The position numbers and the translations under genes are program-made. A model generated the notes under the pieces. It ran no database searches. It was not told the DNA's origin and was given only the letters and a program-made list of their open reading frames with translations. A DNA stretch of 64,000 bases from Branchiostoma floridae (lineage: Eukaryota; Chordata; Leptocardii; Amphioxiformes; Branchiostomatidae). This document shows positions 1 through 12,200 of this stretch, in pieces. The DNA lies in assembly GCF_000003815.2 (NCBI RefSeq), contig NC_049995.1:14102262-14166261 (forward strand). Reading direction: 5' to 3'. The first letter of the stretch is position 1. The number at the start of each line of letters is the position of its first letter.

Positions 1-285
1 ACAGTAGGGAGGTGGGTTACCATTTCTGTTGTTTTACAAGTTTGTTGTTTTACAATGGTAAAGTTTAGATGTTAACTTGCATGAAAAGATTGATGATGTT
101 TTTCAGATACCGGTACAGCTTGGTCCTCTTCCTCTCACTCCAAATGTTTGACCTTGGAATGTTTGACCTTGGAACGATTGACATTTGAATTTTTGACCTT
201 GAATGTTTGACCTTGAATGTTTGACCTTCAAATGTTTCACCTTGAAATATTTGACCTTGAATGCTTGACCTTCCCCATACCCCAG
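1..285. repeat. CAMSAP intron end with TTTGACCTTGAATG minisatellite
   Basis: This is the intron upstream of the first CAMSAP exon in the window. From about 141 to 269 it carries a degenerate array of roughly 14-16 bp units built on TTTGACCTTGAATG, with about eight recognisable units. The array runs almost into the polypyrimidine tract and AG acceptor at 284-285. An open frame across it is a by-product of the repeat and is not coding. Confidence 0.7.
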
Positions 286-3200
286 GAGGCCGTCTTACCC
301 GAGAGCCCCGGAGCAGAGGGCAAAGCTGCCGCTGTGGGCTTCTTCTCTTTTAACTCCGCAGATGCAGATAAGGTAAGGCTTCACTCAGACAGTCAGTTCA
401 GTTATACGGTAAACGCATACTAAATCACTTTTTCATTGTGATTCTTATGTATGGCTGAAAGTTACAGAAAAAAAGCCCATAGAATCATAACTTATATTCT
501 TGGATGATTGATTTTTCACACATAATTAACCCCAGAGATAAGGATATAGAAGCCTGTTGTCCATCAACTCTGCCCAGCTCTCCTCCTAGGGTGTGACTGA
601 TTACCAGGAATCACAACAGGAACATACTATAATTACAGTCTCTTATTGACTATAAAGAAACTATTAGATATGTAAACAAACATTAGAAGCTCTCTGACTG
701 GGGAAAAAGGTATGATACACACATGAGATGTCTCCTCTTCTGCATTGTTTGTTTCTCCTGCATTTCCCCTGTGCCTCGACTATTGAACTGAGCTTTAAAA
801 TCTCATTATTTTACACGTTTTTGTCCTCTCATTACAGACAAAAGAAGAGGAGATGAGCAGAAAACGTGAGCAGTTCCTGCGAGCACGGATGAAGCGGGAG
901 GAACAGCTGAAGGCCAGACAGATGGAGAGGGAGGCTGAGCAGGAGAGGGAGAGGGAGGAGAGAAAGTAAGACGTCAAAATGCTTCTTTAAGACATTGGCA
1001 ACATTCTTAAGAAGGCATAGATATTTGCCCTGTCTTCATTTCATAGAAAAGTAAGGCTGAAACTGTCATGCAAAGATTGAAAAAGAAAAAGCTTGAGAGG
1101 AGCAGCTGAAGGAGAGGGGGGAGAGAAAGTAAGACGTCAAACAGTTTCTTTAAGACATTACCTGGTCAAGCATTCTTAAAGACAATGCCAACTTTATTTA
1201 GAAGGTATAGATATTTTGAAAATTAAGAAAAAGCTTGATAGGAACAGCTGAAGGCCAGACAGATGGAGAGGGAGGCTGAGCAGAAGAGGGAGAGGGAGGT
1301 GAGAAAGTAAGACGTCAAAATGCTTTTTAAGAAGTTGCCAACAAGTCTATAGATAGTTATTTGCCCTGTCTTCATTTTATAGAAAAGTAAGGCCGAAACT
1401 CTCATGCAAAGATTGAAAATTAAGAAAAAGGGAGGCTGAACAGGAGAGGAAGAGGTAGGAGAGAAAGTAAGATGTCAAACAGCTTCTTTAAGACATTGAC
1501 AACATCCTTAAGAAGACATAGATATTTGCCCCGTCTCCATTGCATAGAAAAGTAAGGCCAAAACTCTCATGCAAAGATTAAAAATTAAGAAAAAGGGAGG
1601 CTGAACAGGAGAGGAAGAGCTTCTTTAAGACATTGACAACATTCTTGAGAATAGATATTGGCACTGGCTCTTATTTATTGATTAGATTATTTCTAAGATA
1701 ACACCGAAAATGTCATGTAAGGATTGAAAATTAAGAAAAAGCTTATGTTGCAAACAGCAGCACATTTTGCCATTGTACATCTTCTGTGCAGCATGTCTCT
1801 CCATTTAACTGAGATTTGGTCATACAAGCTTGTTTTGGAAGGTCCAACCTTCCCACCTTTTCTCTAACAGGGCTCGAAATACTGGGTGCATGTGCACCCA
1901 GGTGCACCCAAAATTGGAACTGTGCACCCAATTTTTTTCAGTGGGTGCACAAGGTGCACCCAAATATTTTCTTAGGTTTATGTATGGAAAGGTATCAAGT
2001 ATGCTAGTATACATCATATTCTTGACATCTAAGTGTTAGAAAGATAATAAAAATGTCTGTCATGTTACTTGTACAAGAATTTGATAGCTTGTAACTAAGT
2101 TTTGTTATTAGGTTTTCTTGACATTGTACTTAAATCTAAGTGGTGCACCCAAAATTTTTTTGATGCACCAAATTTATTAAGCTGGGTGCACCAGTGCACC
2201 TAATCCCAAAAATGAATTTCGAGCCCTGTCTAACATGTGAGGGATTGAAGTGTGTACAGTGAATAACAGTTCTAAATAGGAACTGTGCATCTTGTCTGAG
2301 GGATGACTATGGTGTGAAAGTTGAAGTATTTGTCCGTTCTCTACATCTACGTAAGAGAATTTGAACTCTCTTTTAATCATTGATGATTCCGAATTACTGA
2401 CTGTTACTGGCAGTTGACTGATGAGGGTTTCCCTTTCCGTGTTCCAGACGTCGTCAGGAAGAGGCCGAACAAAGAAAGGCGGAGGAAAAGGCGCGAAAGG
2501 AGCTGATTTATCAGGAGTACCAACGGAGAAAACACGAACAAGAGATGGCACAGCAGCAGCAAAGGAAGGGAGCACGGCCCAAAAAATCCCGCCCCAAGTC
2601 TGGGCCTCCTGTGGATACACACAAGGGGTCGTCTTCAGGTTTGTTTGTTTGTTTGTTTGTTTGTTAACACGAGTATCAGTGTTGAAAACACGAACAGGAG
2701 ATGACACAGCAGCAGCAGAGGAAGGGAGCGCGGCCCAAAAAATCCCGCCCCAAGTCTGGGCCTCCTGTAGATACACACAAGGGGTCATCTTCAGGTGCTT
2801 TTTTTTGTTCTTGTTGTTTTTAAGCCTACACGCATTTGTATTATGCATTCATGATAGTAATGCTACAGTTTTGGATCACTCTTTTTAAGTTGTCACAAAG
2901 AAGCACTCTGGTATTTGAGCAAGACAGCTGAAACCCTTACACAATTTCATCCTGGTGAAATAAATTCCCAAAAAATTGTCCCAAACAGCCCAAATCCTTC
3001 AAACTATGGAGTCCTTTCGCATTGTTCTGGGATGGGGGGTGAACCTACATGTATATTATAATTGCCATCTTGGCAGAAAGTTCTGAGTGATGTCTAGGTT
3101 GGGATGACATACCTGTCCATCGAAAGGTCATCCAACCATCAATCTCATTTAAAGTGAAGGTCATGTATAGAGAGTGAAGGTCACGCTGTGTGTTTTCTCT

Positions 3201-6200
3201 CCCAGGAGGCTCCCGGCCGGCGAGTGTTGTTGAAAGTCATGATGGGACGAGCGGCAGCTCTGGGAGTGGGAGGAAGACTCCAGACTGGGAACAGTCGTCA
3301 CAATCATCAACTAGTGAATATACAGGTATGTACCACTACACACACCGGGGAACAGTCGTCACAATCATCAACTAGTGAATATACAGGTATGTACCACTAC
3401 ACACACCGGGGAACAGTCGTCACAATCATCAACTAGTGAATATACAGGTATGTACCACTACACACACCGGGGAACAGTCGTCACAATCATCAACTAGTGA
3501 ATATACAGGTATGTACCACTATATACACCGGGGGGAACACTCATGACACTCATCAACCATTGAATATATAGGTATGTCAAGTTTTATATGTCTGCTTTGT
3601 ATGTTTGTGCAACTCAAAGGGAGCAAAAGTTTAAGTTTGTTTTTGGTTTTCCTGTGTTTCGACAATTTCCAGTATACGCAGTGCAACGTTGCTATACGTG
3701 GTCAGTACCGCTATCACAAGTATCACAAGCAATATTGGGTGAAGTCTAACAGTAACATCTCTGTTTCTCCATGTGTCAGATCTACTAGCCTTTTGATAAA
3801 ACCTATGCCACATTCAACTACATACCACACCTCATAGTGGATCCATTATTTCATTCTATGACCGCACCTTGGCCTAGGACTGTTGTATTGAGAAATGACC
3901 TGAGTAGTTGAGTGCCAAATGGCAGCCACTCTAGCTAGCTCCTTGCAATTCAGCCCCTGGCTGTAAAGAGAGAGCCAATGAAAATAACAACACTTCAACA
4001 CTTTGTCACGGCCGAAGCTGTTTGAGATAGTACCAAAACATGTAAGCAGAGTCACGGGAAAAGCTCCACGAGAAAGTGCGGGTTCCCGCCTCGGGAATCT
4101 CTCCACGGAAAAGCGCGGGTTCCCGGACGTCCTCGAGACGGGATTCTCTCCACCGGGAGCGAATGTTCCCGGACGGGAATTTCACCCGACGGCACCGACG
4201 GTGCCCGCAGCCCACTCGCCGATATAGTGGAATACGCAACGAAGTTTCAAAGAAAACTGAAATATTTCACGCAACGTTTACATATTTCAAATAGACAAAT
4301 ATTTGAAATAGACAACCTTGCACTGTCATAAACATTAGCAGTACGGGGATTTTCGCTAGTGGGCTGCCGGGCGTCTTTGCGCGCAAGCGTTCTCTCCGGA
4401 ACATTTGGAATTAAACATGGAGGGTTCAACCTCCTTGGAATCAAACCTTTCAAAGAAAATTGAAATCTATCCAAGAACGTTGATATACTACGGTGTACTG
4501 TCAAAGCAATCACCCCCACAAATCATCGATTTTTTTTTACAGCTGCACAGATAAAGGTATAGTAAAACGAAATACGATAAGATCGCGTTCCGAACATCAC
4601 AGCAACTTTGTTACCGAGAATGCAAAAAGAAACAAAAAACGACTTACCTTTGGATGGGGGAGACTCGATATGGATCTTCAGAGCTTGGTGTTGACAACTG
4701 CAACTGTTGTGTACGCTAAAGCTACATCGGCGTACGCTAAAACTACCCTGAAACTTAGTAAACACCGGCCAAGCACCCACGTAAATCGCACTGCATCAAA
4801 ATTCCAAACCCACGCTACCTAATTACATATTCATAGGTCAAGGGTCACATTCATGGGGTCACGGGGTCATGGTGTCCTCATTACATATTCATATATCAAA
4901 GCCACCAAGCGCTACCACCAACAACGATACATTGTCACTTAGCATAGGCTTACACAAGTGCAAATACCGGCAAATCGGCACAATGTCAAATTTACATATT
5001 ACGGTAATTCTAATCAACAACAAAAAAAGACATACACATCACATAAGACGCACACGGTGACCGTCGGTACGACATTACTATATACACATGACGTCTGCCG
5101 TAGAAAAAGTAAGTGTAGCACATTCAAAATACACACATGTGGATATCTACACCTCGGTAAGCACCTAATCGGTAAATTTACATACTACGGTACATTTTCG
5201 ATGGAAGAAAAAAAAAACACAAAACAATAAGATACATAAACTTGTCGAAAAGAATTAAAGGAAAAAGATAACCATAAAAAAAACAAGACTCTTTCAACCT
5301 CCTTGACAAGACACACATACATAAGCTAAAAATACATGACATTGTACATGTACTTCATATACAGTATCATCATATACACATGACGTCTGTCTACAACATA
5401 TGGATTTTCACATCACATCACATCAAGAAAAACTGGTTGAACATGATCCTAATGTCAAACATATGTAAAACATGTTGGAATAGTTCGGTAAGACAGTTGT
5501 CAACACAAGGTCCTCTTTCAACCTCCTTGGTCTACATGACATGTTTCACCTTCATGCGCCACAATCTGCACCAAAAATGAAAAAAAGAGATTAAAAAAAA
5601 CACAGCCTAATAAAAGGATAGACAAAGGCGTCAACAGGCCAAGGTAAAAACATTTTTTTTCTGATGTTCATTACCTACGACAACGAAACAGTGTCACTTA
5701 GCATAGACTTACACAAAAAACATAAGAAAGACATACAAAACTGAAAATCTACAGTACCGTCGGCAAATCGGTAACATGTCTACTAGGGTACATTTTTCAT
5801 AAACACAAAAGAAAACAACAATATACACATGCATAAGACCTTACATTTGACATACATGCCGGTGACCATAAGTACACATTACGATATACACATGATGTCT
5901 GTCTAGAGAATTTCTAGGCAAAGGCACAGCCCCAACACCGCACAAATCAGCAACTTTACACAAATCAGCAAATTGAACATGTCATAGGAATGTATCGTAC
6001 GCAACACGGGCACCACTTTGTACTTTGAAAATGATAACAAAAAAAAAAACATTTGAATTCAGAAAAACTTGTTGATCGTATGCTAATGTCATTTGTAAAC
6101 ATGAGATAGTTCCATAAGACAATAGCCTACATGCTTAACCTCCTTGTGTCATACTAACAATCTATAGAAAAAAATGAAACAAACCAAAAAAACTTTTAAA

Positions 6201-9200
6201 AAATCAAGCTTAAAAGGGAAACAAAAACGTCAAGAACGTAAAATCATTTTCTCTGAACTTTCTGTGTAGGGGTTTTCTCCCCTAGATTTTCTGTGTAGGG
6301 GTTTTCTCCCCTAGATTTTCTGTGTAGGGGCTTTTCTGCCCTATTTGTACGGATTTACACGTTGCATTGCATGTTTTTGAGTGCCAAGAACAAAGAAACA
6401 TGAAACATGAAGTTCGACGGTGTCATGTAGGCCAGCTGTGGCTGAATCCTGATGAGGCTGGAGTTCGCCTGTTCATTGACCTGAGAGTTGATGGACCGGA
6501 TGTCGACTGCAGCGGTATAACTGTCCATGCAGTACCCTAGCGAACAGCCGACATGCCCCTTGAAGTGGAACCGGTCCACCAGAAACACGGTCTTCTGGAA
6601 GAAGTGTGGCTCCCTGTTCATCGCGTACTTGTGCAGCTGACAACTGTTGTCGTACACGACTACTCTGGGGGCCACCGGGAACCGTGTCCTCAGGATCTCG
6701 AACGGGTGGCGGGGCGATTCACAGCTTTGCATGGCAGTGAAGCCATAGCACACGCCATGTGGACAGAACAGGGTAAACAGCCCGGGCGTGAGCGAATGGT
6801 GACCATACGACTCCTTCCGGCAGCTGTCCTTCTCCCTCGACTTACTCGCTTCCTCAACAGCGTACCTTGGCAGACCACAGAGCTGAGGAAGGGAAGGGAA
6901 AAAGGAAAGAGTAGATGTAGGGGGAGGAGCGGGGTAGCAGTCAGGGGAAGGTTTCTCAACCTCCTTGAAAGTCTGAATGAGTACAGTCATGAGGGAGAGA
7001 ACAAGAGCAGAAATGTCTGGAGGAAGATGGCCTGCCTTGGTCACACTACAGAGAAAATCCGTCAGTACCGGCGCCTTCTCAAAAAGATAAGCAGAGTACC
7101 GATGGAAACGAGAGCTCGTAAGATCGATCGTACCCTCTGCCACCATCTGCATGATGCGAATGGCTTTCTTGTCACCAGCCATCTGTATCATCCCACACAC
7201 CGGCGTACTCCTTGCCACCTCAGACAGGAACGTGCTGTACTCTGGCGGTGCGCGTGTTGCATGTCCCTCTGCCTGCAGACGCCTCAGGAGATCTGTCACA
7301 TCGCTACGACCCGACTGGATCAGCTTGCCCTGGAGATCAGCCATCTCTTCTTCGCTGATCCCCAGCTTACCTGTAAACTTACCCCTGCCCCTCCGTTTGT
7401 TGCCCGAATACCGGAGGAGCAGATCCCGTGACTTCGCACAGGTGATGAAGACACGTCGGCTGTGGTTCGATCCGGTCACTAGCTTCTCAGGCTGGGCTCC
7501 TGCAGCTTCAGGTGTGGACAGGTACGGGAGGAAATCCTTACGGAACCCAAGCATAGTACCTAAGGATTACACAAAAGAACAATAAGGTCTCAAGATCTAA
7601 CCTCTATGCACAATACTAGTATTTCGACAGATAAAATGAAAGCAGATAAGAGATAAACTTACCGTCACACACTATGATCTTGGGTTCCGGGCCGCATTTG
7701 CTACAGGTGTACACCTACAGTTTGGGAAATAAAAATTGCTATTATAAAGCGTCTGAATAGGTTCAAGAAATATAGCACATTAGAATTCTGACAGTACTAA
7801 TGTGCATATGATATACTTGTGAATTTTTCACCTTTTCCCAATCGATGACCAGTCTGCGGGCCCACGAGTTCCATGCCTGTCGCAACTTCTCGTATGGGAT
7901 GTTCTCGGGATGGCTGCCGCATGCACTTCGGATGTCATTGCAGACGCGTTGTGTTGTCCGCAATGGCTGCTTGCCTTGTACCATCGAGCTTAGGTAGTCC
8001 GCCAAGAGCCCGAAGTAGAACATCACCCTGTTTGAATGCAATACAAAGATACGGTAAGTATAGCCTTCTTTTATCTCGGTGCACTTACGTAACATAATAA
8101 TTGTAATGAATGAATGAATGAAGACCTTTATTGTACCTTTTTGCCCCACTGGGCTAAGTATAGGTCACACGGTAGCAATCAAATATATGTTACAATGGGA
8201 ACAATCCTACACATCTATATATGCAGATGTGCATCTAATCTATTCTAGGACACTCGACTTCCTCTCGCTCCTTGGTAATTGCATAAATGTAGCTAGGTGT
8301 ATAGTTGGTTAGAGTTAGTTGTAATAATAATACAATATTGTATTATATAAGATATTGCTTCTCTATAAACTGATCCGCACGATTCAAAAAGTCAAAGAAT
8401 AGAATTAAAAAAGGAACAGGACATGCCTGTTGTCGAGGTTGTGCAGCAGGTCTGCCGTTCCGTCATACATGTGGCGGCATGCGCAGCTGCCGACGGTGGG
8501 TCTGTAATAGACCACCCGGGAGTGGCGCTTCCCGTCCTCCCCTAGGTAGTCGGCCAGGTTCTTGTACCGTGTATAGATGATAACACGGTCGTGTTGAACC
8601 CACTGTTGCACAATAGGGTCCCGGGTGTCCCAGCCATTCCCGTGAGTGCATGTACCAGATGGCACATCTGGCACAAGGTGGTACGGGAATGTCTCATCCT
8701 TGTCTTCATACCTACAAATATTGAATAGAATTAGTTGATGCTGCATGATGCATTGCAATCAGCTGTAAAGTATTGAAAAATTGGTCAGGTAATTCATACA
8801 ACTACATGCACTTATTCTTACACTGACATACCTGTCAAACTTTTCCCGCATATCCGATGTCCATGGGCAAGGGACTGGGGATGTGGAGACAGACTTAAAC
8901 GTCGGCTCGTCTAAGGTGGTGAATGCTACGTTCACATCCACGTTCCTTTCATCACACCAGTCCTTGTACGTCTCCACGTGAGAGCAGGCCATCTGGCGCC
9001 GACTGCACGTCACACAGGAAAGTCTTCCTCCCCCAACGCGCTTCAAGATTCCTGAAAAACATACAAAATAATGTTTAACTTTAACTGTTATATTGTAGTA
9101 TATGACTTCCCTAACAAATCTCGCACCGAACAAAATACTGTCACGAGACTGCTAAGCCATGAATGAAGCTATTCTTACCATATGTTTCCCCGTCGTGAGC

Positions 9201-12200
9201 AGCAGCGAGGAAAGGAGACGTCTGAAGCTGCTCAACAACCTCATCATCGCTTCCCTCATCTTCTTGGTCTCCCTCAACCCTGGGTGGCGTTGTGATGATC
9301 CGCTTTGCTGCACGGGCGTGTAGACAGTAAAGCCCTTCCTCGCGTGCAGCAAAACCATGTAGAGTCTCACCCATCTGTATAACGATGAATTTTCAATTTT
9401 GCAAACATTAATCACAAGGGTATGCAGGGCTTCTAGTCACGTCATGCAAACCAAAGCACACGTCTCTTCCTGGTACACAGAATTATATTTTCCATATCCT
9501 GCTATCCTGTTCATTATTGGTTGTCATACATTTAACCTTGTGCGATTGTTGAGTAATTAATTAATCCATTCATTTACTCATCCATTCATTCTCGCATAGC
9601 AATAAGCAAACGGCCGCTGTCGAGTCGACGTAACTCACGTCTAAACTGTTTCACGTCTCTTTAGTAAACGGATTAGGCGAAATCACGATCGCGAAATCAG
9701 TTCTCAAGTTTCCACAGACAATCAGGTCCAGGTTCACGTCCACCTGGAAATGATCCTCTGGACCTGAACGGGACCTATCCTGAATTTCAACTAGTACATG
9801 TACAAACCCCTACCAAAAATCCTTTTTTCTTTCTTTCTGTCCTTTCACATCTTATTCTTTAACTTTTGAGATTTATTTTGGTATCAGTAAGACATTTGTT
9901 TATGTCACTTGATCATCCCTAAAGGAAACGGTGATCAGTGACATTGAAGATGTTTTTTCTTTATGGTTATCGTGCGCATTGTTACATTGTTTCTATAAAA
10001 AAAAAACACGGTGACATGTGTATTACAGTAACTGTTTTCGACAAGATTTGTGGAGAAGTGTGGAATATGATTGTGAAAAATGACATATTAGCACAAAATG
10101 GCATACACTGTATTTGACGGAAGTCGGCCATGCTGGCAAAATCATATACAGTTGAATCTAAAGTACAAATGCACAACTTACATTGCCGTCGGGGTTGAGT
10201 CTCTGTTCACATCTAATGTCTGGACATTAGAAGTGATATTGTCAACTTCATCAGCTGTAGATTTTGCACTAGCCTCCATCAACCTCTTTAGCTGACTCGG
10301 TTTCAGCGGGACCTTCACGCTGTCTGGTTGCATGTAGAGTCTTCGCGAAGAGCGGCGTGACATTGTGCGATACGGAGTAAAATTCGACTGAAGTACACAC
10401 GCCGTATAGGGTATTTATATACAGTCCGTTTCTTTGTCAACTTCCAATAATCTAAAGCGCTAGCCGCAAGCTCCGCCAATCAAATACAACAATTGGTTGG
10501 CTCATTAGAGACCGCGTTTCTTTGTTGATGCAAATATTGACTCCATACGAACTGCATTTTTTGTCAAACAACTTCGACAAGTGTGAATCGCTAGCACATA
10601 GCCAATCAAATGCAACAATACGAATGACTCCATAGAGTCCGCGTTTCTTTGTTGATGCAAATGTTGACTTCATACGAACTGCGTTTTTTGTCAAACAACT
10701 TCGACAAGTGTGAATCGCTAGCACATAGCCAATCAAATGTAACAGCATAGTTCTTTGTCAGACAACTTTGACTACTGTAAACTGGCGGCACATCGCCAAT
10801 CAAAATGCAAAATAGTTGACCCAATACAGGCCGCCTTTCTTTGTCACACGGCTTACGTATTATTCTTTAATTTAGACATACAAAATCTGCATCACAAGGA
10901 AAACTGGCAATAAAAAGAGAAGATCAGGATCGGGTCTCATTCACTTTCTTCACATTTTTGCATTGCCTATCGTGTCATTCTCTTCCAATCTCGACGACCC
11001 TATCCCCATGGCTCCGCGTAACTCTCACCTCAGGAGATGGTTCGGTACCCACTGGTGTCGTGCTAATGCTGCAGTGAACAGCAGTTTGAGCAAAGGACTG
11101 CCCGCATTTTCGGTGAATTTGGACGCTGATAACTGCTGGCAGTTTACCGGACCAGAGGAGCTCCTAGAGGTCCTACTACCTATACAGGAGCAGCTGGAGG
11201 CAGCTATGGTCGCGTGGCAGGAGGCCAACTCCACAGGGATAAGCACAGGAGAAGACGGTGACAACACAGGTAATAATACTGATATATTATATCATATGTA
11301 GAACTTTCGTTGTTTGTGGGTTCACTACAAATCATTACTATCTTGTTTGGTGTCAAGCTCCTACTTTTCTTATAAGATTACCAGTGTGTAAAAGCATATC
11401 TCATATGTTTATACCATGTACATGTACTTGCAATTAGCCCTCGGGCATGAACTTGCAAATAAACTTATTATAAGTAGCCATACACTGATATTCATGCAAA
11501 TGTCTGCAGTGGGGCTTGCCGTGAAGAAGACGGTGCTGTGCAAGCCACCGAAGCCCGTCGCCCAGCTCAAGTGCGATGATGTGAGGTCATTCGTGTCCGC
11601 ATGGATCAGAGCTCTCAACCCCGGTAGTTCCATGCCGTCATACAGCGACTCTACAGCAAAGCCGCCCTACTGGCCCGCCGACATCCCGTGGGCGTGTCCT
11701 TCCAAGGCTCCCCCAGGATACTCAGGAGGTACCTTATGTCTATGTTTTTTTTCCTATATATGACATGCATTTGTATTATCTTGGTATGATCAAACGGATA
11801 AGGGAAATGTATTTTCAATACTAGAAAAAGATTTAAAGTTATGAAACATTCCTATGATATGAATATCTCTCCCATTACTTTATAAGCATGATTACGTTAT
11901 GTAGCAATACCAAACAAGATCAAAAGACATATACAGTGACGGTATATAATGACAAGTGGAATGATACAGTCGAATGATACGTATATATGTATTTCCTTGT
12001 TTATTCTCGTGTGCCTATCCCTTTCGTACAGACTGGACTATGGCAATGAGAAGGGTTCTGAGAAGCATCCTGCTTCACGTCGGGAAGGACCCCGACACGT
12101 ACTGCGCGGGGAGATCCAGTGATCAACCAACCATGCCGGCCCCCAGGAGAGTCAACATGCCCGTCCAGGCGCCGCCCATCCAGACGAGCACGCCTCAACC

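Noticed and set aside
2177-2848. 223-residue minus-strand open frame
   Set aside because: It is antisense to the CAMSAP exon and its duplicate (the repeated PQEAQTWGGIF text is the reverse of the exon). The plus-strand frame has the family match and splice sites.
4003-4294. Overlapping frames at the left TIR (RPKLFEIVPKHV...)
   Set aside because: The first residues resemble the CKK start because of the duplicated exon edge, but it then runs into TIR sequence; not a functional exon.
6553-7431. 292-residue plus-strand open frame
   Set aside because: Antisense shadow of the large last exon of the transposase gene, which carries the recognisable motifs on the minus strand.
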